Source of the DNA: Thermoflexus hugenholtzii JAD2
Lineage (GTDB): Bacteria > Chloroflexota > Anaerolineae > Thermoflexales > Thermoflexaceae
Direction: 5' to 3'
Length of the DNA: 44,881 nucleotides
Assembly (NCBI RefSeq): GCF_900187885.1
Contig: NZ_FYEK01000007.1
Span: 1-44,881, forward strand
Below, piece after piece: positions 23,691-31,825 of the stretch. Each line of letters begins with the position of its first letter. Position 1 is the first letter of the stretch. The position numbers were made by a program, and so were the translations under genes. A model generated the notes under the pieces. That model did not search any database. It was not told where the DNA came from and was given only the letters and a program-made list of their open reading frames with translations.

Positions 23691-24050
23691 TTGACAGAAG
23701 ATCGGAAGGAGATCGAAACACCCCGCGCGGAGGCAGTGGAAGCGGCGGTGGAGAGCGCCGCCCCGGCTCCGGCGCCCGCGGCCCCGGCGAAGGCCGCGCC
23801 GACGCGCCGCTACGCGCAGCCGCCCCGGCTGTGCTATTTCTGTGTCGAGCGGGTGGCCATCGATTACAAGAACGTTGATCTGCTGCGCCGGTTCGTGAAC
23901 GATCGCGCGCGCATCAAGCCGCGCCGACAGACCGGCACCTGCGCCAAGCATCAACGACGCCTCTCCGTGGCCATCAAGCGGGCACGCCATCTGGGGCTCC
24001 TGCCCTTCACCGCCGAGCACGTCCGCAAGTATGGCTGGGGCGGTCCCTGA
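23691..24050 (+). CDS. rpsR: 30S ribosomal protein S18
   Basis: 119 residues from TTG 23691, which has GGAGG 6 nt upstream; an ATG at 23661 lacks one. The core shows [44 protein letters not shown] and GLLPF. Retained cysteines (CYFC and GTC) suggest the zinc-type S18. The N-terminal ~45 residues are an Ala/Pro-rich extension ([12 protein letters not shown]) absent from most S18 proteins. It binds S6 in the 30S platform. Confidence 0.94.
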   Translation: MTEDRKEIETPRAEAVEAAVESAAPAPAPAAPAKAAPTRRYAQPPRLCYFCVERVAIDYKNVDLLRRFVNDRARIKPRRQTGTCAKHQRRLSVAIKRARHLGLLPFTAEHVRKYGWGGP

Positions 24051-24100
24051 ACGCCTGCGGAAGCCTGGGGCCCTATGGGCCCTCCGGCATCTCCGGCATG

Positions 24101-24147
24101 CTCCCCCGGCCGCGCGACCGAGCGCCGGGCCGGGGGAGTTTATGTGT
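24101..24147 (+). terminator. terminator of the rpsF-ssb-rpsR operon
   Basis: CTCCCCCGGCC (24101-24111) and GGCCGGGGGAG (24128-24138) form a perfect 11-bp stem, followed by TTTATGTGT. It lies 50 nt past rpsR and before the foldase gene. Confidence 0.75.
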
Positions 24148-24177
24148 GCATCCTCCAAGCGCTCCTGAGGCGAGGGT

Positions 24178-25386
24178 ATGGCCCGGAAACCGAGCAGCAT
24201 CAACCGCAAGGCCCTCTCCCGGGCGGAACAGGAAGCTCGCCTGCAGCGGATTCTTCTGCTCGCCGCCGGCGGGGTCGTTCTGCTCGCCCTGCTGATCATC
24301 GCGGGGGGATGGGTTTATGAGCAGGCCATCTGGCCGGAACAGCCGGTGGCGACTGTGGATGGCCAGCCCATCTCAACCCGGGAGTTCCAGAAGCGATTCC
24401 GGTTCGCGCAAGCTGCGCTCCAGCAGCAGGCGGATTTCCTTCGGCAGGAGATCGCGGCGCTGGACCCCAACGATCCCACCCAGGCCACCATCGCAGCGAT
24501 CTACCGGCAGCAGCTCACTCAGATCAACCTGCAACTGGAGGATCCTGTGGCCCTGGGCCGGGCGGTCCTCCAGCAGATGATCGACGAGCGGCTGATCCGC
24601 CAGGAGGCCGAACGGCGGGGGATCCGGGTTTCGCCGGAGGCGGTGGACTGGGAGATCGAGCGGCGCTTCGGGTTCTTCCGGGAAACGCCCACGCCGGCGG
24701 CCTCCCCGACACCCCCGGCCACCCCTCCCGTTGGGACCGTCCTCACCGGCACTCCTACGGCGACCCCATTTCCCACGCCCACGCCGATGTCGGAGGCCAG
24801 CTTCCGGGCCCTTTACGCGGCGCGGCTCAAGCAGTGGGGGGAGCTGGGGATCACGGAGGCGGATTACCGGGCCATGGTGGAGGCCGATTTGCTGGAGCAG
24901 CAGCTCCGGGAGGCCTTCGCCCGGGAGGTGCCGACCCACGAGGAGCAGGTGAACGTCCGTCTGATCACCGCGGAGACGCCGGAGCTGGCCGGCGAGCTGC
25001 GCCGTCGGATTCAGAGCGAGGGGTTCGATTCGGTATTTGAGGAGGTGAAAGCGGGCAAAGTGGTGAGCGCCACAGCCCTGGATGCGGGCTGGACCCCGGT
25101 GGGCGGGCTGGGGTCGCTATATGGGATAGAGCTGGAGAAGATCGTCTTCGCCACGCCGGTTCTTTCGACGACCCCGGTGATCACCTCGCCCCTGGGTTTT
25201 CACATCGCCTTCGTGGCCGGCCGCGAGGATCGGGAGCTGGCGCCCGGCTATCTGCAGGCCCGCCAGCAACAGGCCTTCGAGGACTGGCTCCAGCGCCAGC
25301 GCAACGATCCGACCCGCGTTCGCTATTTCGACTGGCAGAACCGCATCCCCCGCCAGAGCGTCAGGGGGACGGACTCCCGGCGGTAG
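24178..25386 (+). CDS. membrane-anchored SurA/PpiC-type peptidyl-prolyl isomerase
   Basis: 402 residues. A short cytoplasmic N-terminus is followed by one membrane helix (ILLLAAGGVVLLALLIIAGG, about 25-45). Next comes a SurA-N-like chaperone part with VATVDGQPISTREFQKRF and LQQMIDERLIRQEAERRGI. A Thr/Pro-rich insert (about 166-200) precedes a parvulin domain (VNVRLITAETPELAGELRRR, DAGWTPVGGLG, VITSPLGFHIAFVAGREDR). It should act outside the membrane as a foldase for secreted proteins. It stands alone between the ribosomal operon terminator and a decayed small locus. Confidence 0.88.
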   Translation: MARKPSSINRKALSRAEQEARLQRILLLAAGGVVLLALLIIAGGWVYEQAIWPEQPVATVDGQPISTREFQKRFRFAQAALQQQADFLRQEIAALDPNDPTQATIAAIYRQQLTQINLQLEDPVALGRAVLQQMIDERLIRQEAERRGIRVSPEAVDWEIERRFGFFRETPTPAASPTPPATPPVGTVLTGTPTATPFPTPTPMSEASFRALYAARLKQWGELGITEADYRAMVEADLLEQQLREAFAREVPTHEEQVNVRLITAETPELAGELRRRIQSEGFDSVFEEVKAGKVVSATALDAGWTPVGGLGSLYGIELEKIVFATPVLSTTPVITSPLGFHIAFVAGREDRELAPGYLQARQQQAFEDWLQRQRNDPTRVRYFDWQNRIPRQSVRGTDSRR

Positions 25387-25606
25387 AAGCGGGCCTCCCC
25401 GGCAAGAAGGTGTGGATCGAAATCCCTCCTTCGGCCACCGCCCGGTCGCGTCTCCTAAGGAGCCGGAGCAAGAAAGCGCGCCCATCCATCTTGCAGATGG
25501 CGTGGCTTCGGGAACTGCGGAGTAGCGATCTTTTTGAGGACCTCTTGCGGGCTCTTTCTGCTTCCAGCCCTTGGTCCGCGCTCGTGGGGCGGGAAGGGCC
25601 TTGCGG
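25387..25606. other. intergenic, no gene seen
   Basis: About 220 bp without a supportable reading frame in either direction, and without a clear terminator for the foldase gene. It continues into a decayed DUF4258/DUF2283 locus and may be part of the same eroded stretch. Confidence 0.5.
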
Positions 25607-25915
25607 CTATGCTCTCCGGCCAGCGACCGGCGGGGCCAGCGCGATATCCTCCAGGATAACCCGCCGGAACACTTCCGGGTCGCCGAAACGCTGACGGGCG
25701 TCCAGGATCTCGATGCCGGCGATCCGCCCATCGGCCGCATAATCGATCGCCACGCCCTCCGCTCCCGTCCGTAGTCGAAGTTCTTTCGACACTCCCATCT
25801 TCCCTATCGAGCGGGCTGCCAAGGGGCGGTCTGAATCGTTTCCCTCACCTCCTCTTCTGTCGCCCCGCGATCTCCTATTTTCACGGGCGTGCCCTGAAAG
25901 CCGAATTGGCTTCAT
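25607..25915 (-). pseudogene. decayed DUF4258-DUF2283 toxin-antitoxin-like pair
   Basis: One 102-codon frame from ATG 25915 joins two remnants. It begins with MKPIRLSGHARE, a DUF4258 start. Then the DUF4258 sequence shifts frame: GDRGATEEEVRETIQTAPWQ is read in the next frame, followed by an in-frame TAG and GRWECRKNFDYGRE. From about 25760 down, the first frame resumes as the C-terminal half of a DUF2283 protein (GVAIDYAADGRIAGIEILDA). DUF4258 and DUF2283 genes are often adjacent; here a deletion appears to have fused their remains. Product very unlikely to be functional. Confidence 0.65.
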
Positions 25916-25956
25916 GAGCCAGAACCCGAATCGATAAAGGGTGAGGGCCGGAGAGC

Positions 25957-25990
25957 AAAACGCCCCAGGCCCTTAAGGGCCCGGGGCGTT
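25957..25990 (-). terminator. terminator of the tRNA operon
   Basis: AACGCCCC and GGGGCGTT form the base of a long stem that continues through GGCCC/GGGCC with a TTAA loop. On the minus strand TTTTGC follows. It lies 12 nt beyond tRNA-Cys. Confidence 0.85.
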
Positions 25991-26001
25991 GCGTGAAGCA
26001 G

Positions 26002-26073
26002 AGGCGGCGGTGGGAATCGAACCCACGTCTGGGGTTTTGCAGACCCCCGCCTGGGCCACTCGGCTACGCCGCC
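26002..26073 (-). tRNA. tRNA-Cys (GCA)
   Basis: Acceptor arms GGCGGCG/CGCCGCC, the anticodon loop CTGCAAA giving GCA, and a T arm with GTTCGATTC. CCA is not encoded. Third in a run of three tRNAs before a terminator. Confidence 0.94.
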
Positions 26074-26077
26074 ACAG

Positions 26078-26150
26078 AGCGGGCGACGGGACTCGAACCC
26101 GCGACCTCCTCCATGGCAAGGAGGCGCTCCACCAGCTGAGCTACGCCCGC
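26078..26150 (-). tRNA. tRNA-Gly (GCC)
   Basis: Acceptor arms GCGGGCG/CGCCCGC, anticodon stem CTCCT/AGGAG with loop TTGCCAT giving GCC, and a T arm with GTTCGAGTC. CCA is not encoded. Four nt separate it from tRNA-Cys. Confidence 0.94.
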
Positions 26151-26156
26151 CTGCAG

Positions 26157-26229
26157 TGCCGAGAGGCGGAGTCGAACCGCCGACCCCCCGGTTTTCAGCC
26201 GGGTGCTCTACCAACTGAGCTATCTCGGC
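26157..26229 (-). tRNA. tRNA-Phe (GAA)
   Basis: Acceptor arms GCCGAGA/TCTCGGC, D arm AGCTCAGTTGGTAGAGC, anticodon stem CCGGC/ACCGG region with loop CTGAAAA giving GAA, and a T arm with GTTCGACTC. CCA is not encoded. First of the three tRNAs. Confidence 0.94.
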
Positions 26230-26244
26230 TCTTTCCACAAAGAA

Positions 26245-26273
26245 TATGTAACACGGGTGGGGAGGTTTGTCAA
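26245..26273 (-). promoter_or_regulatory. promoter of the tRNA operon
   Basis: TTGACA (26268-26273), a 17-bp spacer and TACATA (26245-26250), minus strand. The -35 is perfect and the -10 is 16 nt before tRNA-Phe, as expected for a stable-RNA promoter. Confidence 0.75.
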
Positions 26274-26326
26274 GGTTCCCTGCCCGATGCCCCGAGGAGA
26301 AGGGGCGGCCGGACCCCTGGACGGGG

Positions 26327-28114
26327 TCAGGCCGCGCCCACCTCCTCCCGGACGAAGCATTCGAGGATGTCGCCCACGGCGAAGTCGTGGAATCCCTCCA
26401 GCCCGACGCCGCACTCATATCCGGCCCGCACCTCGGTCACATCGTCCTTATAGCGCTTGAGGGAAGCGATGCGGCCCTCATGGATCTTCTGGCCCCCTCG
26501 CAGGACCCGCACCAGGGCGTTGCGGCGGATCTCACCGTCCCGGACGTAGCAGCCGGCGACCTGGCCGCCCTTCACCTTGAAGACCTGGCGGACCTCTGCG
26601 TGGCCGAGGATCCGCTCCTGGATGGTGGGAGCCAGCATCCCCTTCAGGGCCTTCTCCAGATCCTCCTCGATGTGATAGATCACGGAATACACCCGGATGT
26701 CCACCCCTTCGCTCTCAGCCAGCCGTTTCGCGGCCGCGTCCACCGGGACATTGAACCCGATGATGATGGCGTCCGAGGCCGCGGCCAGGGTCACATCCGA
26801 AACGCTGATCTCACCGGCGTCGGCGTGGAGGATGTTCAGCTGAAGCTGATCTTTAGCGTGCCGCTCCACCAGCCGCTGTAGAAGGCCCGCGATGGGTTCG
26901 ATGGAGCCCTGAACGTCCGTCTTGATGATCACATTGAACTCCCGGACCTTCCCAGCCTGCATCCGGCGGTAAAGGTCCTCCAGGCTCATCCGCCGGACCT
27001 GGCGCTGGCGCTGGCGCTCCGCCGCCCGGCGCTCGGCGAGCTCCCGGGCCTGACGCTCGCTCTCGGCCACCTCGAACAGATCCCCCGCCTCTGGCACATC
27101 CGAGAGCCCCAGCACCTCCACCGGGGTGGAGGGCGGCGCCTTCTTCAGCGGGCGGCCGCGGTCATCGAACATCGCGCGGACCCGACCGTAGGTCGCGCCG
27201 GCCACGATGATGTCGCCCTGCTTCAGGGTGCCGTTCTGGACCAGGAGGGTGGCCACCGGCCCTCGCCGGTCGACCCGGGCATCGATCACCGTGCCCACCG
27301 CCGGGCGGTCCGGGTTCGCTTTGATCTCCCGGGTCTCGGCCACCAGCAGGATCGCCTCCAGCAGGTCCTCGATGCCGATGCGCTGCTTGGCCGAGACCTT
27401 CACCACGATGGTGTCGCCGCCATACTCCTGAGGGACCAAGCCGAGCTCGGCGAGCTGGCTCATGACCCGTTCGATGTTGGCCGTGGGCTTGTCGATCTTG
27501 TTGAGGGCCACGATGATCGGCAGGCGGGCGGCCCGGGCGTGGGCCAGGGCCTCCCGGGTCTGGGGCATCACCCCATCGTCGGCAGCCACCACCAGCACTG
27601 CGATGTCCGTGACCTGGGCACCCCGGGCCCGCATCTGGGTGAAGGCCTCGTGGCCCGGCGTGTCCAGGAAAGTGATCTTGCGCCCGTTGTATTCCACCTG
27701 ATAGGCGCCAATGCGCTGGGTGATCTGCCCCACCTCCTGGGCCGCTACGTTGGTGCGGCGGATGGCATCCAGCAGAGTGGTCTTCCCGTGATCCACATGC
27801 CCGAGGACCACCACCACCGGCGGCCGTGGCTTGAGCTTGGAGGGATCCTCCCCGGCGTAGAGGCGTTGCCATAGCAGCGAAGGGCCTTCCTCCTCCACCG
27901 CCTCGGGAGGGCGCTGCTCCCGGGGCTCAAAGCCGAACTCGTGGGCCACCAGGGCAGCGGTCTCGTAATCGATGCGCTGGTTGATGCTGGCCATGATGCC
28001 GTTGTGCATCAGGACCTTGATGACATCGATGGGGCTGACCGACATCAGGGCGGCCAGCTCGCGCACCGTGATGGTCGCCGGGATCTCGATCTCCTTCCGA
28101 CCGTTCTGTCGCAT
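26327..28114 (-). CDS. infB: translation initiation factor IF-2
   Basis: 595 residues, a short IF-2 with one N-terminal IF2-N unit ([21 protein letters not shown], about 15-35) and no long linker. The G domain has GHVDHGKT (105-112), DTPGHEAF and NKID. Domains II-IV follow ([35 protein letters not shown]). It brings initiator fMet-tRNA to the 30S and promotes subunit joining. It is last in nusA-ylxR-infB, but a hairpin with T tail (28222-28257) precedes it; rbfA does not follow. Confidence 0.97.
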   Translation of the reverse strand: MRQNGRKEIEIPATITVRELAALMSVSPIDVIKVLMHNGIMASINQRIDYETAALVAHEFGFEPREQRPPEAVEEEGPSLLWQRLYAGEDPSKLKPRPPVVVVLGHVDHGKTTLLDAIRRTNVAAQEVGQITQRIGAYQVEYNGRKITFLDTPGHEAFTQMRARGAQVTDIAVLVVAADDGVMPQTREALAHARAARLPIIVALNKIDKPTANIERVMSQLAELGLVPQEYGGDTIVVKVSAKQRIGIEDLLEAILLVAETREIKANPDRPAVGTVIDARVDRRGPVATLLVQNGTLKQGDIIVAGATYGRVRAMFDDRGRPLKKAPPSTPVEVLGLSDVPEAGDLFEVAESERQARELAERRAAERQRQRQVRRMSLEDLYRRMQAGKVREFNVIIKTDVQGSIEPIAGLLQRLVERHAKDQLQLNILHADAGEISVSDVTLAAASDAIIIGFNVPVDAAAKRLAESEGVDIRVYSVIYHIEEDLEKALKGMLAPTIQERILGHAEVRQVFKVKGGQVAGCYVRDGEIRRNALVRVLRGGQKIHEGRIASLKRYKDDVTEVRAGYECGVGLEGFHDFAVGDILECFVREEVGAA

Positions 28115-28221
28115 CCCCTCCTCCTTTCATAAGCCCTGAATCGCGCCCGGCCCTCGAAGGGGCCGGGCCATGCGGTGATCTCCGTCATCCGGCCGGTCTG
28201 CTCCTCACGGAACACCGGCAC

Positions 28222-28257
28222 GAAAACCGGCACGGTGGCCCAAGCCGACCGTGCCGG
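28222..28257 (-). terminator. terminator-like hairpin between ylxR and infB
   Basis: CCGGCACGGT (28227-28236) and ACCGTGCCGG (28248-28257) form a perfect 10-bp stem; on the minus strand TTTTCG follows directly. It lies 65 nt past ylxR and would reduce read-through into infB. A second GC hairpin without T tail (CCCGGCCC/GGGGCCGGG near 28148-28170) lies closer to infB. Confidence 0.6.
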
Positions 28258-28322
28258 CGGATCCGGGAGGCCTCACAAGCCGGGGAGCGCCCGGCTCGCG
28301 CGATGCCCCGCTCCGGGTCAGA

Positions 28323-28607
28323 TCAATTCTCTTCCTCCGGCAGGGTCGAGGCGTAGGCCACCAAGGCCATCCGATCCTCCTCCGGTATCGCCTCGATCCG
28401 CAGGGCATGCTCTAGGCGCCCATCCTTCAGGGCGCGCTCCCAGCAGGAACGGCGGGGGTGCAGATACGCCCCCCGGCCGGATTTCTTGCCGGTGGGATCG
28501 ATCTGCACGCGGCCCTCCGGCGTGCGGACGATGCGGATCATCTCCCGCTTCGCCTGCACCTGCCGGCAGCCCACGCATGTGCGCTGCGGGATGTGTTTCC
28601 GGACCAT
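28323..28607 (-). CDS. rnpM: YlxR/RnpM family RNA-binding protein
   Basis: 94 residues with the family signature RTCVGCRQVQAKREMIRIVR at the start and GRGAYLHPRRSCWERALK in the middle. YlxR (RnpM) binds RNA and in Bacillus modulates RNase P. The position between nusA and infB is the conserved one, though here two Uma2 genes come in between on the nusA side. Only the motif and position support the name. Confidence 0.92.
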   Translation of the reverse strand: MVRKHIPQRTCVGCRQVQAKREMIRIVRTPEGRVQIDPTGKKSGRGAYLHPRRSCWERALKDGRLEHALRIEAIPEEDRMALVAYASTLPEEEN

Positions 28608-28643
28608 CGCGCTCCGCTCCGGATCGCGCCGATCTCCGTCCGT

Positions 28644-29237
28644 TCATGATGCGAAGATCCGATCCACCTCGATCTCGAACCCCTCCAGAAGCCGGGAGCG
28701 AGCCCGCTGGCCCAACCCCCACTTCCCAACGAGCTCGTACGCGCCGCCTTCCAGCCCGTAGATCTCCACGGTTCGGGCCTCCGGGTCCACGATCCAGTAT
28801 TCCCGCACCCCCGCCCGGGCATACTCCACGAACTTCTCCACCCGATCCGTCCGGCGGGTGGCCGGGGAGGTCACCTCCACCACGAGATCGGGGACCCCGC
28901 AGACCCGCTCTCCGATGCGATCCATGTGCTCGCGAGCGATGAAGAAGACATCCGGCTCCCGGATCTTGCCCGCCCACAGGCGGACGGGGAGAGGGGCGAA
29001 GCACACCACACCCAACCGGTGTTCCTGCACGAAGGCATGGAGCGCCAGGAAGATGTTTTGCAATGCCGTCTGATGGCTGTATGTTGGATGAGGCGGCACC
29101 ACCAGCCTCCCCTCCGAGAGCTCCACGATCCGATTGCGATCCGGGAGCGTGAAGTATTCCTCCTCCGTCCACTGTCCCGGAGGAGGGTAAAGCTCCGCCA
29201 CCTCCATCGTCCGCGCCCGCTTCCCCAGGCCTTTCAT
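28644..29237 (-). CDS. Uma2 family endonuclease-like protein (DUF820)
   Basis: 197 residues. Uma2/DUF820 marks: WTEEEYFTLPD, IVELSEGRLVVPPHPTYSHQ, REPDVFFIAREH, PDLVVEVTSPATRRTDRVEK and REYWIVDPEARTVEIY. The fold is a PD-(D/E)XK restriction-like nuclease; the D-x(n)-E-V core is present (EPD then VVEV). The family is expanded in Cyanobacteria and Chloroflexota; its biological role is unknown. It lies inside the nusA-ylxR-infB operon beside a broken paralogue. Confidence 0.88.
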   Translation of the reverse strand: MKGLGKRARTMEVAELYPPPGQWTEEEYFTLPDRNRIVELSEGRLVVPPHPTYSHQTALQNIFLALHAFVQEHRLGVVCFAPLPVRLWAGKIREPDVFFIAREHMDRIGERVCGVPDLVVEVTSPATRRTDRVEKFVEYARAGVREYWIVDPEARTVEIYGLEGGAYELVGKWGLGQRARSRLLEGFEIEVDRIFAS

Positions 29238-29264
29238 TCCGACACCTTCCCGGCCTTCTCGCGC

Positions 29265-29905
29265 TCACGCCCCTGAAAGGATCTGTTCCAGGCACGCCGC
29301 CACAGGCGGCAGCGGCTCCTGGCAGAGCCAATCCACCTCCAGCCAGAAGCCCGGCACCGCCCGGCTGAGCAACTTCCCACCCTGCAGGCGTTCCACCACC
29401 ACCGCGCTTCCCTCGAGCCGCTGGACCACCACTTCCCGCTGCTCTGCGTCGATCACCCAATATGCCGGGATCCCCGCCTCCTGATACTCCACGGCCTTCT
29501 CCCGGAGATCCATGCTGCGGGTGGGCGGGCTGGTCACCTCCACCACCAGGGCCGGCCGCACCCTCAGAGGCGCTCCTCGCGCCTCCGAAACCTCCTCCTG
29601 AGGCACCACAAAGAGATCCGGCTCCCGCACCACATCCGGGAGCACCCGAAGGGCCGCGGGGCCGGCCAGCACCTTTCCTCACCCTTTCGCCTCACAGTAT
29701 CCGGCCAGAAGCCGCAATAGGAAGATCACCCCATCCTGATGCTCGGCGGGGCTGGGGAGTGCATCACGACCTCTCCGCACACAAACTCCCAGATCTGGCT
29801 CTCCGGCGCCTCCGCCAGATAGCGCTCCAGGGTCCAACCCCCCATGCGCACCACGTAGGGGCCGGGGATGAACCCCTTCCGCGGATCCACCACCATGACC
29901 CGCAT
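29265..29905 (-). pseudogene. Uma2 family endonuclease-like pseudogene (frameshift and in-frame stop)
   Basis: ATG 29905 lies 5 nt after the nusA stop. The frame reads a Uma2 N-terminus (GGWTLERYLAEAP, IWEFVCGEVVMHSPAPP) but then shifts near 29740 and stops at 29726. The continuation, EHQDGVIFLLRLLAGYCEAKG, is in another frame, is cut by TGA at 29679-29681, and resumes as GKVLAGPAALRV, REPDLFVVPQEE, PALVVEVTSPPTRSMDL and AYWVIDAEQREVVV to 29265. Together these make a full Uma2 protein (~210 residues) with two lesions. The 3' piece could still start at GTG 29672 but lacks the N-terminal third. Confidence 0.82.
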
Positions 29906-29910
29906 GGGCC

Positions 29911-31665
29911 TTACTCCTCCAGCCAGTCCCGCACCCGGCCGCCGCGCATGCGTCGCAACCAGGTCTCATCCTCGAAGTCCACCTCATAGCGGACCCGCCG
30001 GCGCTCCTTCGCCTTCCCCGCCTTCTTCCGCCGGCGGCGTTCCTCTTCCTCCTCATCTTCGTCCTCATCCTCTCCCAGCACGGCCCCCGTTTCGATCTCC
30101 GTTTCCACCTCCCCTGGTTCGGGTTCGGGGACCTCGAAGGGCTCCGGGAGCGCCTCCGGGACGGAGAGCGCTTCGGCAGGCTCCAGGGTCGCCTCCCGGG
30201 CATCCGGAGCGGGCTCCGGGAGGACGACCGACTCCGGCTCCAAAGCGGAGGCGGCCTGCACCGCGACCGGTTCCGGCTCCGGGGACGGGGCGGCCTCCGC
30301 GACCGCCTCCGGGAGCTCCTCGGCCGCCGCGGGAGCGGGCTCCAGGGCCTCTGCGGCCGGCGGGGCCTCGACCCGGGCTTCCTTGTGGGCCTTGCGGCGA
30401 GCCCGTTCGGCCTCCCGCCGGGCCATATAGGCCTGGTAGGCGGCCTCCAGGAAGGTCCGGGCATCCCGGAGCTCCTCGGCCGTCCAGGTGAGGTTGGGCT
30501 GCGCTTTATGGCGGGCCAGCGCCTCCTGCATCGCCGGGATCAGGCGGGCCGCCTCGCCCATGCGCTCCCGTAGCTCGGGGTCTTCCACCCGCGACAGCCA
30601 CTGCTCCAAGGCCTCGGTGAGGCTGTGGATGTCGATCCGCCAGCCGGTGAGGCGGGCCGCCAGACGGGCGTTCAGGCCCTCCCGCCCGATGGCCAAGGAG
30701 AGCTGATCGTCCGGCACCACCACCTGGGCCGTCCGCTCCGATCGTTTCTCCTCAAAAAGGTGCACCGTCAACACCCGAGCCGGGCTCAGGGCCTTGGCGA
30801 TGAAGACCGCTGGGTCAGGATGCCACTCGATGACGTCGATCTTCTCGCCGCCCAGCTCGTGGACCAGGCTCTGGATCCGCATGCCGCGCTGGCCGATGCA
30901 TGCGCCCACAGGGTCGATGTTAGGCTGCGTGGCGGCCACCGCCACCTTGGTGCGCTGGCCGGGCTCCCGGGCGATGGCCTTGATCTCCACCAGGCCGTTG
31001 TAGATCTCCGGCACCTCCGTCTCCAGCAGCCGCCGGATCATGTTCTTGTGGGTCCGGGAGAGGATGATCTGCGGCCCCCGCGGCGTCTGGCGCACCTCGG
31101 CCAAGTAGGCCCGGATGCGCTGATGAGGCTGGAGCCGCTCCCCGGGCACCATCTGGTTGCGGGGCAGGATGGCCTCCGCCCGGCCCTGGGCCAGCAGCAC
31201 CGTGGCCCCCTGCGGGGTGACCGCCTGGACCACCCCGTGGACGATCTCCCCTTCCTGCTCGGAGAAATAGCGGTAGAGGTGCTCGCGCTCCGCCTCGCGG
31301 ATGCGCTGCAGGATGATCTGGCGGACGTTCTGGGCGGCGATCCGCTGGGCGAAGTTCGCCGGCGTGACGTCCACCCGCAGGGTCTCCCCCACCTGGACGT
31401 CCGGACGGATCCGTCGCGCCTCCTCCAGAGAGATCTCCGTGCGCGGATCCCGGACCTCTTCGACCACGGTCTTCCGGGTGAAGATCCGAACCTGGCCGTT
31501 CTCCAGGTCGATCTCCACCTCGACGGCCTGGGTGCTCGCCGTTTCCGTCATCCGGCGGAACACCGTGGCCAGCGCGCCCTTGAGCACCTCCACCACCACC
31601 TCGCGGGGGAGGTTCCGCTCCGTTGCGATCTGGTTGACGGCAAGCAGCAGCTCGCTCTTGGCCAT
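29911..31665 (-). CDS. nusA: transcription termination/antitermination factor NusA, with long acidic C-terminal extension
   Basis: 584 residues from ATG 31665; a GTG 7 codons upstream is less likely. N-terminal domain (SELLLAVNQIATERNLPREVV), S1 domain (EGEIVHGVVQAVTPQGATVLL), KH1 and KH2 (ACIGQRGMRIQSLVHELGGE; SLAIGREGLNARLAARLTGW). After about residue 430 comes a ~150-residue tail, not typical of NusA: Ala/Glu/Pro-rich, then a run of Asp/Glu, then a basic patch and YEVDFEDETWLRRMRGGR. It regulates pausing, termination and antitermination. No rimP is upstream. A strong promoter and a leader hairpin precede the gene. Confidence 0.96.
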   Translation of the reverse strand: MAKSELLLAVNQIATERNLPREVVVEVLKGALATVFRRMTETASTQAVEVEIDLENGQVRIFTRKTVVEEVRDPRTEISLEEARRIRPDVQVGETLRVDVTPANFAQRIAAQNVRQIILQRIREAEREHLYRYFSEQEGEIVHGVVQAVTPQGATVLLAQGRAEAILPRNQMVPGERLQPHQRIRAYLAEVRQTPRGPQIILSRTHKNMIRRLLETEVPEIYNGLVEIKAIAREPGQRTKVAVAATQPNIDPVGACIGQRGMRIQSLVHELGGEKIDVIEWHPDPAVFIAKALSPARVLTVHLFEEKRSERTAQVVVPDDQLSLAIGREGLNARLAARLTGWRIDIHSLTEALEQWLSRVEDPELRERMGEAARLIPAMQEALARHKAQPNLTWTAEELRDARTFLEAAYQAYMARREAERARRKAHKEARVEAPPAAEALEPAPAAAEELPEAVAEAAPSPEPEPVAVQAASALEPESVVLPEPAPDAREATLEPAEALSVPEALPEPFEVPEPEPGEVETEIETGAVLGEDEDEDEEEEERRRRKKAGKAKERRRVRYEVDFEDETWLRRMRGGRVRDWLEE

Positions 31666-31728
31666 CCTCTCGTTCTCCCCGACCACCCGGCTGGGAACAG
31701 GCCTGGACCTACCCGCTTATCAACAACA

Positions 31729-31751
31729 CAGGGGCGCATCCCGCGCCCCTG
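31729..31751 (-). promoter_or_regulatory. hairpin in the nusA leader (possible attenuator)
   Basis: CAGGGGCGC and GCGCCCCTG form a perfect 9-bp stem with a 5-nt loop. It lies about 30-50 nt into the ~115-nt nusA leader and is followed by TGTTGTTGAT on the minus strand. It could be an attenuator, as used in nusA autoregulation elsewhere, or the terminator of the upstream FtsK gene. Confidence 0.45.
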
Positions 31752-31786
31752 GTTGCATCGGCTTCGTTTGATCAGACTGCAATTTC

Positions 31787-31814
31787 ATTTTAACACGAAA
31801 TGGGGAAGCGTCAA
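31787..31814 (-). promoter_or_regulatory. promoter of the nusA operon
   Basis: TTGACG (31809-31814), a 16-bp spacer and TAAAAT (31787-31792), minus strand. It sits immediately downstream of the FtsK stop in an AT-rich island and is among the best promoter matches in the window. Confidence 0.75.
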
Positions 31815-31825
31815 GCCCGTCCCGC

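Noticed and set aside
26002-26229. One of the three tRNAs being tRNA-Sec
   Set aside because: Anticodons are GCA, GCC and GAA, and lengths are 72-73 nt without the long variable arm of selC.
29679-29681. In-frame TGA in the Uma2 locus as a second selenocysteine codon
   Set aside because: It does not fall at a Cys or redox position, and a frameshift lies close by; decay is the simpler explanation.
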